Of a stretch of DNA of 64,000 bases, positions 1-8,604 are shown piece after piece; positions within the stretch are counted from its first letter, which is position 1, and the number at the start of each line of letters is the position of its first letter. The stretch is taken from NCBI GenBank assembly GCA_963771715.1, contig CAVYUQ010000011.1, forward strand, positions 124,001 through 188,000. Reading direction: 5' to 3'. Origin of the DNA: JACVRW01 sp963771715 (GTDB lineage: Bacteria; Actinomycetota; Thermoleophilia; Solirubrobacterales; Thermoleophilaceae). Position numbers and translations under genes: made by a program. Under the pieces are notes generated by a model, which saw nothing but the letters and a program-made list of their open reading frames with translations, ran no database searches and had not been told where the DNA came from.

Positions 1-1
1 G

Positions 2-694
2 AGCGACGGCCTCGAGCTCGAGGGCTGGTACATCCCCTCGAAGAACCGCGCTGCCGTGATCGCGTTCCCCGGCCGCAGCGGCCCGCGCGAGGCGGCGCGC
101 TTCCTGGCCCGGCACGGCTACGGCGTGCTGCTCTTCGACAGGCGCGGAGAGGGAGACAGCGAGGGCGATCCGAACGCGCTCGGCTGGGGCGGCACGAAGG
201 ACCTCGAGGCGGCGATCGCATTCCTCCAGACGCGGTCCGACGTGGATCCCGAGCGCATCGGAGGCATCGGGCGCTCGGTGGGCGGCGAGATGCTGCTGGA
301 GCTGGCGGCCGAGACGGACGACCTGAAGGCAATCGTCTCGGAGGGTGCCGGCATCCGCTCCGTCCGCGAGGCGAGCGAGCTGTCGGGTAGCGCAAAGTGG
401 ACCTCGCTGCCGACCTGGGGCGCGATAACACTCGGGGTGACCGTCTTCTCCAACGAGAGCCCGCCGCCGAACCTGAAGGGCCTGGTCGGCCGCATCGCCC
501 CGCGTGCGGTGTTCCTGATCTACGCGGACCGGGGGCAGGGCGGTGAGAATCTGTCCGCGGACTACCACGAGGTCGCCGGCGATCCGAAGCAGCTCTGGAA
601 GACCGACAGCGGCCACACCGGCGGATACGACGCCGCTCCGAAGGAATACGAGCGCCGGGTGGTGCGCTTCTTCGACGAGGCGCTCTCCGGCTGA
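2..694 (+). CDS. Alpha/beta hydrolase, 5' end cut by window
   Basis: The reading frame is already open at base 2, so this is the C-terminal part of a longer gene; an internal GTG at 56 is probably not the start. The protein has the alpha/beta hydrolase pattern: a strand followed by FDRRGEGDS, then a nucleophile elbow GIGRSVGG with Ser in G-x-S-x-G, and a late His in DSGHTGG that fits the catalytic histidine. The family (dienelactone hydrolase/BAAT-like peptidases and esterases) hydrolyses esters or amides; the substrate here is unknown. No signal peptide can be judged because the N-terminus is missing. Confidence 0.8.
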   Translation, partial: SDGLELEGWYIPSKNRAAVIAFPGRSGPREAARFLARHGYGVLLFDRRGEGDSEGDPNALGWGGTKDLEAAIAFLQTRSDVDPERIGGIGRSVGGEMLLELAAETDDLKAIVSEGAGIRSVREASELSGSAKWTSLPTWGAITLGVTVFSNESPPPNLKGLVGRIAPRAVFLIYADRGQGGENLSADYHEVAGDPKQLWKTDSGHTGGYDAAPKEYERRVVRFFDEALSG

Positions 695-707
695 GGGCGA
701 GCGGGGC

Positions 708-845
708 CTAGGGACCGCGCCTGCGCCGCCGCTCCAGGGCCAGAGCCGCGATCGAGGCGACGAGCCCGAAGGCGATCAGGCCCGGGACGAGGCGGCCCTC
801 GATCAGAGCTCCGAGCAGGGCGGCCACCGCGATGGATCCGAACAT
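708..845 (-). CDS. Small two-helix membrane protein, 45 aa
   Basis: A 45-codon frame starts with ATG 11 bases after the stop of the upstream aldo/keto reductase gene on the same strand. It encodes two hydrophobic stretches (about residues 4-15 and 20-37) separated by a short EGR turn, followed by a basic tail ERRRRRGP, a typical positive-inside anchor. I do not recognise a family. It may be co-translated with the glutathione transferase/aldo-keto reductase pair. It could instead be the remnant of a larger transporter C-terminus or a chance frame in GC-rich DNA; the amphipathic layout argues mildly for a real gene. Confidence 0.4.
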   Translation of the reverse strand: MFGSIAVAALLGALIEGRLVPGLIAFGLVASIAALALERRRRRGP

Positions 846-856
846 CGCGGCCTGCG

Positions 857-1702
857 CTAGCTCCGGACGTAGGCGAACCTGTCGGGGTTGGGGCCGGTCC
901 GGCCGGCCTCACCCCGGTCGAGCCCGGCGATCCGGTCGATGTCGGCGGGCTCCAGCTCGAAGTCGAAGATCTCGAAGTTCTCGCGGATCCGCTCCGGCGT
1001 GACCGACTTCGGGAAGACGATGTTGCCGCGCTGGATGTGCCAGCGCAGGACCACCTGCGCCGGGGTCCTGCCGACCCTGTCCGCGATCTCCGTGACCACC
1101 GGGTCGTCGAGCACCTCGCCCTGGGCGATCGGCGACCACGCCTCGGTGGCGATGCCGTGTGCCTCGTCGTAGGCGCGCACCTGCGCGTTGAGCAGGTAGG
1201 GATGCAGCTCGATCTGGTTCACGGCCGGCACGGTGTCGGTCTCGGCCGCGAGCCGCCCCAGGTGCTCCACCTGAAAGTTCGAGACGCCGATCGAGCGCGC
1301 GCGGCCGTCCTGCCGGAACTCCTCGAGCGTCCTCCAGGTGGAGACGAAGTCGCCGTCGTAGAGCGTGGGGAGGGGCCAGTGGATGAGGAACAGGTCGACG
1401 TACTCGAACCCGAGCTCGTTGAGGGTGCGGTCGAAGGCCGGGCGCGCGTCGTCGGGCCGGTGGAAGCCGTTGTTGAGCTTGCTGGTCACGTACAGCTCGC
1501 CGCGGTCGTGCCCGGAAGCCCGGATCGCCTCGCCCACGCCCCTCTCGTTGCCGTACATCTCCGCCGTGTCGATGTGCCGGTAGCCCACCTCCAGGGCCTC
1601 GCTCACCGCGGCGGCGGTCTCGTCCGGGTCGATCTGGAAGACGCCGAAGCCGAGCTGCGGGATCGAGCGGCCGTCGTTCAGCTCGATGTTCGGGACGCTC
1701 AT
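857..1702 (-). CDS. Aldo/keto reductase (2,5-diketogluconate reductase type)
   Basis: This 281-aa protein reduces aldehydes or ketones with NADPH in the cytosol. The AKR tetrad is visible: Asp and Tyr in HIDTAEMYGNE, Lys in VTSKLNN and His in FLIHWP. The cofactor-binding end has FPKSVTPERIRENFEIFDF. The length fits the single (beta/alpha)8-barrel family. Its ATG overlaps the TGA of the upstream glutathione transferase (ATGA), so the two are probably translationally coupled and may handle the same electrophile or aldehyde stress. The exact substrate cannot be read from sequence. Confidence 0.9.
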   Translation of the reverse strand: MSVPNIELNDGRSIPQLGFGVFQIDPDETAAAVSEALEVGYRHIDTAEMYGNERGVGEAIRASGHDRGELYVTSKLNNGFHRPDDARPAFDRTLNELGFEYVDLFLIHWPLPTLYDGDFVSTWRTLEEFRQDGRARSIGVSNFQVEHLGRLAAETDTVPAVNQIELHPYLLNAQVRAYDEAHGIATEAWSPIAQGEVLDDPVVTEIADRVGRTPAQVVLRWHIQRGNIVFPKSVTPERIRENFEIFDFELEPADIDRIAGLDRGEAGRTGPNPDRFAYVRS

Positions 1703-2394
1703 GCGCTCGCTTGCGCCCTTGCGTTGTCCACGAAGCCGCGCACGTCGGCGGCCGGCTCCGAGTAGGCGTCGCCGAGCGCCTTCTCCACGGCGCCCATGTA
1801 CTCGGTCGCCCAGCTCGGGAAGTCGTAGTCGATCGACCTCAGGAACTCGAGCGTCGCCGCCAGGCGGATGTCGGCGATCGAGGGCGAGTCGCCACCGATA
1901 AATGTCCGGCCCTCCAGAAAGAAGGCGTGGTAGGCCTCGAGCGGCTCGGCCAGCGCGGCCTCGGCGTCCTGCTGGGCCTTCGCCTTCACGTCCTCGCCGG
2001 CGTCGGAGGTGGCCGCCTCGCCCGCGTACTGCGGGAACCCGAGCGTGGGGTAGGTCGCCCGGGCCACCAGCGGGTAGAGCGTTCCGATCAAGTAGAACAT
2101 CGCGCTGTCGACCATCGCGCGCTCGCCCGGGTCCGTCGGGTAGAACTGGTCGAGGCCATGCTTGTTGCAGAGGTACTGCATGATCGCGCAGCTCTCCCAG
2201 AGCGACCCGCGCGGCAGCCCGCTCTCCTCGAGGAGCGGCGTGAGGTGCGCCGGGTCCTTCGCGAGGAACTCCGGCGTGGTGGTCTGCCCCCACACGTCGG
2301 TCTCGTCGTAATCGAGCCCGGCGGCGCGCACGAAGATGCGGGCGGTCAGGTTGTTCACGCTCGGCTTGAGGATGCTCAGGTTGTTGTCAGCCAT
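1699..2394 (-). CDS. Glutathione S-transferase-like protein
   Basis: This is a 231-aa GST-fold protein. The N-terminal thioredoxin-like half ends in an ESCAIMQYL motif that matches the glutathione-gamma-Glu binding E-S motif, and the C-terminal half is the all-helical domain. The start chosen is ATG at 2394 because AAGGAGGG lies directly upstream; an in-frame ATG 18 bases earlier would put that Shine-Dalgarno inside the gene. Classical glutathione is rare in actinobacteria, so the thiol partner is uncertain. It is coupled to the following aldo/keto reductase by a 4-base overlap. Confidence 0.8.
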   Translation of the reverse strand: MADNNLSILKPSVNNLTARIFVRAAGLDYDETDVWGQTTTPEFLAKDPAHLTPLLEESGLPRGSLWESCAIMQYLCNKHGLDQFYPTDPGERAMVDSAMFYLIGTLYPLVARATYPTLGFPQYAGEAATSDAGEDVKAKAQQDAEAALAEPLEAYHAFFLEGRTFIGGDSPSIADIRLAATLEFLRSIDYDFPSWATEYMGAVEKALGDAYSEPAADVRGFVDNARAQASA

Positions 2395-2447
2395 TCGGCC
2401 CTCCTTGCTCATGCACTTTGTAACGCTTTCGGGAGCCCGAGGCCCGC

Positions 2448-2846
2448 GTGAGCGACGCCGATCTCTCGCTGGTCCCGATCGGGCGTGTGGAGTCGCCCCT
2501 CACGGAGCCGGGCGACGCGCCCAAGCAGGGTCACGAGGGGGCCCCCGAGGCCTGGCTCGTGCTCGACCCCGGTGTGCGCGAAGGCCTCGAGGGAATCGAG
2601 CCGGGCGCCCGCGTGATCGTCCTGACCTGGCTCGACCGAGCCCGCCGCGACGTGCTCCGGGTGCACCCGCGCGACGACCCGAGCAATCCGGAGCGCGGCG
2701 TGTTCAGCACGCGCTCGGCGGACCGCCCAAACCCGATCGGCCTCCACGAGGTGGAGGTCGTGTCGATCGAGGGCGAGCGGGTCCGGGTGCGGCCCCTGGA
2801 GGCCGTGGACGGAACGCCGGTCCTCGACCTGAAGCCGGTGATCTAG
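2448..2846 (+). CDS. TrmO/YaeB-like tRNA methyltransferase domain protein
   Basis: This 132-aa protein (GTG start) belongs to the TsaA/YaeB (UPF0066) fold. The diagnostic motif STRSADRPNPIGLHEVEV is present near residue 85. In Escherichia coli TrmO this domain uses S-adenosylmethionine to N6-methylate t6A37 in tRNA-Thr. Here only the core domain exists, without the C-terminal extension of the enterobacterial enzyme, as in many archaeal and actinobacterial members. It diverges from the GST/AKR pair on the other strand. The tRNA role is inferred from the family. Confidence 0.8.
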   Translation: MSDADLSLVPIGRVESPLTEPGDAPKQGHEGAPEAWLVLDPGVREGLEGIEPGARVIVLTWLDRARRDVLRVHPRDDPSNPERGVFSTRSADRPNPIGLHEVEVVSIEGERVRVRPLEAVDGTPVLDLKPVI

Positions 2847-2892
2847 CGGCGCGGCTCGCTAGCCGGCGGCTGCGCTCACGATACTTCCGGCC

Positions 2893-3291
2893 GTGACTCG
2901 AAAGCTCATCCAGGCGGCGGGGCTGTACCCGGGCGTTCCGTACTCCTATGCCGCAGTCGCCGCTCCCGGCGGCACCGTCTTCACGGCCGGGGCGTGTCCC
3001 CTCGATCCGGAGGGCGCCGTCGTCGCCGTAGGTGATGTGGCAGGGCAAACCCGGCAAACGGTGGACAACCTCCTCGTCGCGCTACGCGCCGCAGGCTGCG
3101 GACTCGAGGATGTGGTCAAGACGACGGTGTACGTGGCTTCGAACGATCGCGCCGACCTGGTGGCGGCCTGGGAGGTGGTCGAGGACTGCTTCGGCAAGGG
3201 CGGGCCGCCAAGCACGCTGCTCGGTGTTGCCGCGCTCGGGTTCACGAACCAGCTCGTCGAGATCGAGGCAGTGGCGAAAGCACCGGCGTAG
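2893..3291 (+). CDS. RidA/YjgF/UK114 family protein lacking the catalytic arginine
   Basis: The 132-aa protein has the chorismate-mutase-like RidA fold, with the family signature AGQ-like patch FTAGACPLDP, EDVVKTTVYV and the C-terminal VEIEAVA. True RidA enzymes hydrolyse 2-aminoacrylate and other imines using a conserved Arg before the last strands. In my alignment that position is Ser (GPPSTLLGV instead of PARS-type). This suggests a Rid4-7-like member without imine deaminase activity. The neighbouring VOC gene follows 11 bases downstream, so the two may be co-transcribed. Confidence 0.85.
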   Translation: MTRKLIQAAGLYPGVPYSYAAVAAPGGTVFTAGACPLDPEGAVVAVGDVAGQTRQTVDNLLVALRAAGCGLEDVVKTTVYVASNDRADLVAAWEVVEDCFGKGGPPSTLLGVAALGFTNQLVEIEAVAKAPA

Positions 3292-3302
3292 GATCGCCTG
3301 CC

Positions 3303-3680
3303 ATGAAGTCGAGACTTGACCACATCGGGCTCGATGTGAGCGACTACGAGGCCAGCAAGACGTTCTACGAGAAGGCCCTGGCGCCAATGGGAATGCGGGT
3401 GCTGATGGAGCCGGTTCCCGGCGTCGGTGGATTCGGCGACGACTTCCCGTTCTTCTGGATCGGGAAGCGCGATCGCGGGCCGGACAGCGGCGTGCACGTG
3501 GCGTTCACCGCGGAGGACCGCGACACCGTCGACGCGTTCCACGAGGCAGCCGTGGCGGCGGGCGGCAGGGACAACGGCGAGCCGGGCCTCCGGGAGATCT
3601 ACCACCCGCACTACTACGGGGCGTTCGTGCTCGACCCCGACGGCAACAACATCGAGGCGGTCTGCCACACCCCGGCCTAG
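3303..3680 (+). CDS. VOC family (glyoxalase/dioxygenase fold) protein
   Basis: This 125-aa single-domain vicinal-oxygen-chelate protein has paired beta-alpha-beta-beta-beta modules. An N-terminal metal-site His is visible in LDHIGLDVSD and the C-terminal Glu in NNIEAVCH after the typical YYGAFVLDPDGN turn. Family members include glyoxalase I, extradiol dioxygenases and antibiotic-binding proteins; nothing here fixes the substrate. Its stop overlaps the stop of the convergent monooxygenase gene through a shared CTAG. Confidence 0.85.
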   Translation: MKSRLDHIGLDVSDYEASKTFYEKALAPMGMRVLMEPVPGVGGFGDDFPFFWIGKRDRGPDSGVHVAFTAEDRDTVDAFHEAAVAAGGRDNGEPGLREIYHPHYYGAFVLDPDGNNIEAVCHTPA

Positions 3681-3958
3681 CCCGCCCGCTCGACCACGTC
3701 GTACTCCTTGACCTTGATGTCGAGCAGGGCCGCCAGCTGGCCGCCGTCGGGACCTGACCCGCGAAAGCGCTGAAGATCCGCGTCCGAGCTCCAGCGCTCG
3801 TACACGTTGATGCGATCCGGCTCGAGGAGATCCGCGGACACCGCGAAGTCGAGGCACCCCTCGGCCCGGCGCGCCGCCTCCACGACGCCGACGCACCCCT
3901 CGAGATAGGCGTCGCGTCCGCCTGGATCGACGATAAGCGCTCCTGCAACGATGATCAC
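3677..3958 (-). CDS. Antibiotic biosynthesis monooxygenase (ABM) domain protein
   Basis: This 93-aa ferredoxin-like dimeric alpha-beta barrel has the family hallmarks: an initial VAGALIVDPG strand, the EGCLDFAVSADLLEPDRINVYERW core and a final KVKEYDVV strand. Members are cofactor-free quinol monooxygenases such as YgiN, heme-degrading proteins, or uncharacterised. It is convergent with the VOC gene and overlaps it by 4 bases. The function is assigned at family level only. Confidence 0.8.
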   Translation of the reverse strand: MIIVAGALIVDPGGRDAYLEGCVGVVEAARRAEGCLDFAVSADLLEPDRINVYERWSSDADLQRFRGSGPDGGQLAALLDIKVKEYDVVERAG

Positions 3959-4031
3959 CGCGTCACACCCTTCCGATTGATCGGTGTCTTAGCTCACCCT
4001 CGATATCAAGCGGCGACCCTACGATGGGCGG

Positions 4032-5420
4032 ATGTCCGACCTTCGAGAGCTTCTTCGGCTGACTGCGGAACGCGCGGCCGACTACCGAATGAGCGTGGGC
4101 GACCGGCCGGTCGCGCCACGCGTCGATCCCTCTGAGCTGCGGGCGGCCCTCGGCGGACCGCTGGCCGAGGAGGGCTCTGACCCGTCCGCCGTGATCGAGC
4201 GGCTCGCCACGGCCGTCGAGCCGGCCCTGATGACCTCGGTGGGCCCCCGCTATTTCGGCTTCGTGACCGGCGGCGCGCTCGATGCCGCCACGTGCGCGGA
4301 CGTTCTCACGACCGCCTGGGATCAGCTCGCCTTCAACCCGACCAGCTCGCCCGCGGCCGCGGCGGTCGAGGAGGTGGTCGGGGACTGGCTGAAGCAGGCG
4401 CTCGGCCTGCCGGCTGACGCTTCGTTCGGTCTCGTCACGGGCGGTCAGGGCGCGAACACCGTGGCGCTCGCGGCGGCGCGCCATCGGGTGCTGGCGCGGG
4501 CCGGCTGGGACGTGGAGGCAGGCGGCCTCGTCGGCGCGCCGGCGATCAGGGTGGTCGCGGGCGAGGAGCGGCACGCCACGGTCGATCGCAGCCTTCGACT
4601 GCTCGGGATCGGCGCCGACGCCGTCGAGCCGGTCGCGGCTGACGCGAACGGCGCCGTGGACCTCGAGGCGCTGGCTCGGGCGCTCGACGCCGCCTCGGGC
4701 TCGCCGACGATCGTGTGCCTCCAGGCCGGCAACGTGAACACGGGTGCGTGCGACGACCTGGCCGCCGCCTGCGAGCTGGCCCGCCAGGGCGACGCCTGGG
4801 TCCACGTGGACGGCGCGTTCGGGCTGTGGGCGGCCGCGAGCGAGTCCAAGAAGCACCTGGTGAGCGGGATCGAGCTCGCCGACTCCTGGGCTGTGGACGG
4901 ACACAAGTGGCTGAACGTCCCGTACGACACGGGCTACGTGCTCTGTGCGGACGGCGAGGCCCACGCCGCCGCGATCTCCTACACCGCCGCGTACCTCGAG
5001 GGCCAGGGCAGCGGCTCGCTCCGGGCGCCCTCCGACTACGTCCCCGAGTCGTCGCGCCGCGCTCGCGGGTTCGCGAGCTGGGCGGCGCTCTGCGAGCTCG
5101 GGCAGCGAGGCCTCGCCGAGCTCGTCGATCGCTGCTGCGCGCTGGCGCGCCGCTTCGGCGAGCAGCTCGGCGCGATCGACGGGGTCGAGATCGCGAACGA
5201 GATCGTGCTCAACCAGGTGCTGGTGAGCTTCGGGTCCGACGAGCGGACCGACCGGGTGATCGCGGCGATACAGCTCGACGGAACCTGCTGGATGGGCGGG
5301 ACCAGCTGGCGCGGGCGCCGCCTCATGCGGATCTCCGTCTCGAACTGGTCGACGACGGAAGCCGACGTCGATCGCTCCGTGGCGGCAATCCGCCGGGTGC
5401 TGGAGAAGCTCGCGGACTAA
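4032..5420 (+). CDS. Pyridoxal-dependent group II decarboxylase
   Basis: This 462-aa fold-type I PLP enzyme is related to aromatic-L-amino-acid and glutamate decarboxylases. The Schiff-base lysine is about residue 292 in VDGHKWLNVPYD, with the upstream Asp/His pair in AWVHVDGAFG. The N-terminal segment RYFGFVTGGALDAA and NPTSSPAAAAVEEVV are typical of the family substrate loop. It probably decarboxylates an amino acid; the substrate is not readable. The next gene starts 10 bases downstream. Confidence 0.85.
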   Translation: MSDLRELLRLTAERAADYRMSVGDRPVAPRVDPSELRAALGGPLAEEGSDPSAVIERLATAVEPALMTSVGPRYFGFVTGGALDAATCADVLTTAWDQLAFNPTSSPAAAAVEEVVGDWLKQALGLPADASFGLVTGGQGANTVALAAARHRVLARAGWDVEAGGLVGAPAIRVVAGEERHATVDRSLRLLGIGADAVEPVAADANGAVDLEALARALDAASGSPTIVCLQAGNVNTGACDDLAAACELARQGDAWVHVDGAFGLWAAASESKKHLVSGIELADSWAVDGHKWLNVPYDTGYVLCADGEAHAAAISYTAAYLEGQGSGSLRAPSDYVPESSRRARGFASWAALCELGQRGLAELVDRCCALARRFGEQLGAIDGVEIANEIVLNQVLVSFGSDERTDRVIAAIQLDGTCWMGGTSWRGRRLMRISVSNWSTTEADVDRSVAAIRRVLEKLAD

Positions 5421-5430
5421 TCTCGCCCAG

Positions 5431-5889
5431 ATGCCCTACACGACCGCTGAGGCGCGACAGGAGCTGCTCGACGGGTTTGCCGAGGCCATCGAGCAGATCG
5501 GGCTCGCGCTCGCAGCGCTCGGGGCGGCGTACGAGCAGCTCGACGAGCACAACGCGGACCGGCTCGAGGCGGAGCTCTTCGGGCCCGTTCAGCGCGCCTA
5601 CGGCCGGGCGAAGAGCACGCACGCGCAGTTCGCCGAGCGCCATGGTCTGACCGGGCGGGCGTTCGCCACGCCGGAGCCGGGGATTCCGTCGACCGGCGCG
5701 ATGGGCTTCATCCAAGAGGCCGTCGACGCCGCCGCCGAAGCCGGGAGCGCGCTCGGGGAGCTGCAGGATTCGTCCTTGCCGACCGAAGTCGGCGATGTGG
5801 AGTTGCGGGCCGGGCTCGCCGAGGTGCGGGAGCTGCTCGGCGGCGTGGGGCAACGAGCCCGCGCCCTCACGCGAACGATCGGGCGCTAG
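5431..5889 (+). CDS. Hypothetical helical protein, 152 aa
   Basis: I do not recognise this protein. It is predicted to be almost entirely alpha-helical, Ala/Glu/Leu-rich, without signal peptide or membrane span, and reads as a four-helix-bundle type. Gly/Pro loops around residues 75-90 (TPEPGIPSTGAMG) separate two helical halves. It starts 10 bases after the decarboxylase stop and lies 15 bases before a membrane protein gene, so the three are likely one transcript. Confidence 0.65.
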   Translation: MPYTTAEARQELLDGFAEAIEQIGLALAALGAAYEQLDEHNADRLEAELFGPVQRAYGRAKSTHAQFAERHGLTGRAFATPEPGIPSTGAMGFIQEAVDAAAEAGSALGELQDSSLPTEVGDVELRAGLAEVRELLGGVGQRARALTRTIGR

Positions 5890-5904
5890 AAAATTCACCC
5901 GGTC

Positions 5905-6483
5905 ATGCGGTCGCGGGTTCTCCGATCCCTTACCGCCGCGCTCGGCGTCGGCGCATTGGTCGGCCTCGTGGTCGCGGGTGGCGGCTCACGACTCGCGATG
6001 GGCCTGATCGCGCTCGCCGACGACCGCGAGGACTTCGGCTCGATCACGGGCTCGGGCGCCTTTGTGGGCGAGGTCACGTTCGGCGGGACGCTCGCGGTCC
6101 TCGCCACCGGCATGGTGCTCGGCATCTTCGCTGCCGGCGCCTACGTCGCGCTTCGAGCATGGCTGCCCGCTAGGGCTGCGTACCGCACCCTCGTCTTCGT
6201 CCTCATGGTGCTCGGCCTCGGCCTGTTCTTCACGATCGAGGGCAATCAGGAGGACTTCGTGTTCCTCCACACCGGCGCGAGCATCGCTTCGTTCGCGGTC
6301 GTGCTCGTGCTGTATGCCCTCGTGGTCCCGCCGCTGATCGACCGCTTCGCCCCTCGATCGGCCGGCAGCTCGCGCTGGGGGCACGCGGTCGTCGCGGGCG
6401 TGCTGGCGGCGTCGGTCGTGGTGGGTGCCCTCGCCGTCAAGCACGCGTTCGAGTACGCGGACGGCTCGCGCTTGCCCGGCTGA
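5905..6483 (+). CDS. Five-helix integral membrane protein, 192 aa
   Basis: Hydrophobic segments lie at about residues 8-26, 56-78, 92-108, 122-142 and 158-178, with an exposed acidic loop LADDREDFGSITGSG between the first two. I do not recognise a family beyond an uncharacterised actinobacterial membrane protein. The upstream AT-rich spot (GAAAATTCA at about 5889) is too short to call a promoter. It probably follows the decarboxylase and helical-protein genes in one transcript. Confidence 0.65.
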   Translation: MRSRVLRSLTAALGVGALVGLVVAGGGSRLAMGLIALADDREDFGSITGSGAFVGEVTFGGTLAVLATGMVLGIFAAGAYVALRAWLPARAAYRTLVFVLMVLGLGLFFTIEGNQEDFVFLHTGASIASFAVVLVLYALVVPPLIDRFAPRSAGSSRWGHAVVAGVLAASVVVGALAVKHAFEYADGSRLPG

Positions 6484-6554
6484 CCCGCCACGCGGTAGGT
6501 TCGCTCAAGACGCCGGAATGGCCTGAGCGGTCGCCCAGCTCCCGGAGGTGGCAG

Positions 6555-7575
6555 ATGCCGGATATCAGTGGCTTCCAAGCGCTCGACGTAGCCATTGGCC
6601 TTGCGTTCCTGTACTTCGTGTTCAGCCTGCTTGTCACGGGTGTGAACGAGGCGATAGCGAGCGTCTTCGCCCTTCGAGCGCGATTCCTCGAGCGAGGGTT
6701 GCGCAGCATGCTCACAGCCCGGCCAGAACAGCAAGGTGGTGGAGCAGGTCGTGAACCACCCGCTCGTGCGAAGCCTCGTGAGGGACGCGCACACCGTCGC
6801 CGACACAAGCACGCTGAAGAAGACCTGGAAGCCGTGGAGACAACCGCTCCCGTCCTACCTGCCGTCGCGCACCTTCTCGCTCGCGCTGCTCGACACGCTT
6901 GCCCCGCCTGACGATGCCCGTGACAGGAGGGATGCCCTACAGCGGCTGAGAACGACGCTGGCGGAAGACAAATCCGCCGCCATCAAACTGCTGCCGGCGG
7001 ACGCACGGAAGACGCTCGAGTCGCTCGTAGTCGACGCCGGCAGGGATCGCGATCAACTTCGCACGTCGATCGAGAACTGGTTCGACGACACCATGGACCG
7101 CGTCTCGGGCTGGTACAAGCGCCGCATCACGATCATCCTGTTCTTCATCGGAATCGTGGTTGCCGGGGCGTTCAACGTCGACTCGTGGCAGCTCGCCAAC
7201 ACACTGTGGAACAACGAGAGCGTGAGGAGCGCCGTCGTCTCGCAGGCTGAGAAGCAGGCGAAGAAGCCGCTCGACGAGGCCGCGAAGGACGTGAGCGACG
7301 TCGAGCAGCTGAAGCTGCCGATCGGCTGGAAGGCACAGGAATCAAAGACCACGAAGCAGGGCGAACGCGACCCGCGGGCGTTCCCGAGGACGACTGGCCA
7401 GTACGTCGGGAAGTTCCTGGGTCTTCTCATCAGCGCTATCGCCCTATCGCTGGGTGCGCCGTTCTGGTTCGACGTGCTGAACCGCTTGACCAGGCTGCGG
7501 GCAACCGGCCCGCCGGAAGGAGGTCCGCGCGACCGGCGGCCCCGCAGTCCGCGGCTCGAGGGCGAGCCCGCGTAG
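6555..7575 (+). pseudogene. Frameshifted uncharacterised membrane protein
   Basis: Two overlapping frames make one ancestral protein of about 340 aa. The N-terminal part (from ATG 6555, after GGAGGTGG) carries a membrane segment DVAIGLAFLYFVFSLLVTGVNEA and FLERGLRSML. The rest continues in the next frame from about 6715 as PGQNSKVVEQVVNHPLVRSL, with two more membrane spans (IILFFIGIVVAGAF and FLGLLISAIALSLGAPFWF). The switch lies within about 6711-6730, next to a GCCCGGCC run. A single-base indel would restore one gene. It may be a real mutation or a sequencing error. The function is unknown; a GTG at 6736 could start a shorter product. Confidence 0.65.
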
Positions 7576-7592
7576 CGGGCCGCCTGGGTCGG

Positions 7593-8069
7593 CTACTCCC
7601 GCACGGGCAGGCTGAAGTCGTCGATCTTCCAGCCGTCGTTGCCCTTGCGGAAACGCCATGTGCGCTGGAATCCGGTGAACCTGACGTTCGCCACGGCCGC
7701 GGCGCCCCGGACCCGCACGAGCGGCACGCGCACGCGATGCCCGTGATCCATCGCGTAAGGGAGATCCACCGAGGCGAGCGCCCCGGGGGCGTGCTCGTCG
7801 GTGCACTGCGCCTGGCTGGCAGGGCGCAGCGGCCGACCGCCCACGAAGCGCCGCGACACGGCTCGGGCTCGACCGTCCGGGGTGAGCGCCGCGCAGACCG
7901 CCTCCGCGTCGTCAGCCGCGGCATCGTCGAAGAAGTCCTCCACGAGCACGCGTACTTGCTCTCGATCGGGCGTCGGCGCGGCCTCCTCTCCGCATCCCGC
8001 GACGGTCGCGCACCAGATCACCACGCAGAGAGCGAACGCACGCGACACGGCAGAACTATGTCCGGTCAA
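7593..8069 (-). CDS. Putative lipoprotein, NTF2/SnoaL-like
   Basis: The 158-aa product has a hydrophobic signal ending in a lipobox V-A-G-C with Cys26, so it is probably a membrane-anchored extracellular lipoprotein. The mature part starts with REQVRVLVEDFFDDAAADDAEAVC, the usual first helix of NTF2-like proteins, and ends with strands typical of that fold (WRFRKGNDGWKIDDFSL). Such proteins bind small ligands or act as accessory domains; no catalytic residue is evident. It is convergent with the preceding frameshifted membrane gene. Confidence 0.65.
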   Translation of the reverse strand: MTGHSSAVSRAFALCVVIWCATVAGCGEEAAPTPDREQVRVLVEDFFDDAAADDAEAVCAALTPDGRARAVSRRFVGGRPLRPASQAQCTDEHAPGALASVDLPYAMDHGHRVRVPLVRVRGAAAVANVRFTGFQRTWRFRKGNDGWKIDDFSLPVRE

Positions 8070-8149
8070 GATTGCGCCGCGGTTAACCGCTCGGCTGAGC
8101 TGCGCTTCTCAAGCTCGCGCCGCCTTCGGCCGATGGGTCACGCAGGCAA

Positions 8150-8542
8150 TTACTCGAAGTGGTCCTCGTCGAGGATGCCTGCACGGCGCAACTGTTCGAG
8201 CGTTTCCTCGGCGGACGGTCCTGTCCATCGGTAGCGAAGGCCTTCAGGCGTCTCCTCGACGCAGAAGCCGAACGCCTCCGGCGACACGTCTCTGCGCCGG
8301 CCGAACTCCTCGACCAGCTCACGGAGGCTGGCTGGACCAGCCGCCGCCGCGCGTCGGAAGAGCGCAGCGACGTCGGCACCCAAGCGCCGCGCGCAATCGT
8401 GATGGGGGGCGAGCGCCATCATCAGATCGCGATCGTCCTTCAGCCATTCCTCTTCTCCGCTGACCAGCAGGTCGACCAGGTCGGCCTCCACAAGGCTCGG
8501 ATCGCCCGCGCGCAGCAGCCGCGTGACCTCATCGAGCGGCAC
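8150..8542 (-). CDS. Hypothetical protein, 130 aa
   Basis: I do not recognise this protein. It is soluble, acidic and helical. The N-terminal half (LLRAGDPSLVEADLVDLLVSGEEEWL) and the C-terminal GPSAEETLEQLRRAGILDED resemble short helical adaptor domains. There is no signal peptide, membrane span or metal motif. It is divergent from the DUF4386 gene with about 60 bases between the two starts, which must hold both promoters. Confidence 0.55.
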   Translation of the reverse strand: MPLDEVTRLLRAGDPSLVEADLVDLLVSGEEEWLKDDRDLMMALAPHHDCARRLGADVAALFRRAAAAGPASLRELVEEFGRRRDVSPEAFGFCVEETPEGLRYRWTGPSAEETLEQLRRAGILDEDHFE

Positions 8543-8604
8543 AGCGCCGGTTATACCCCGTGCCAGCGAGAGGAATCGCGCTGCTCCTGAAGTACAGGAC
8601 GGGC

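Noticed and set aside
857..2293. A long minus-strand frame containing the aldo/keto reductase as C-terminal part of a fusion
   Set aside because: Its first half is an out-of-frame reading of the glutathione transferase gene; the reductase has its own ATG overlapping the GST stop.
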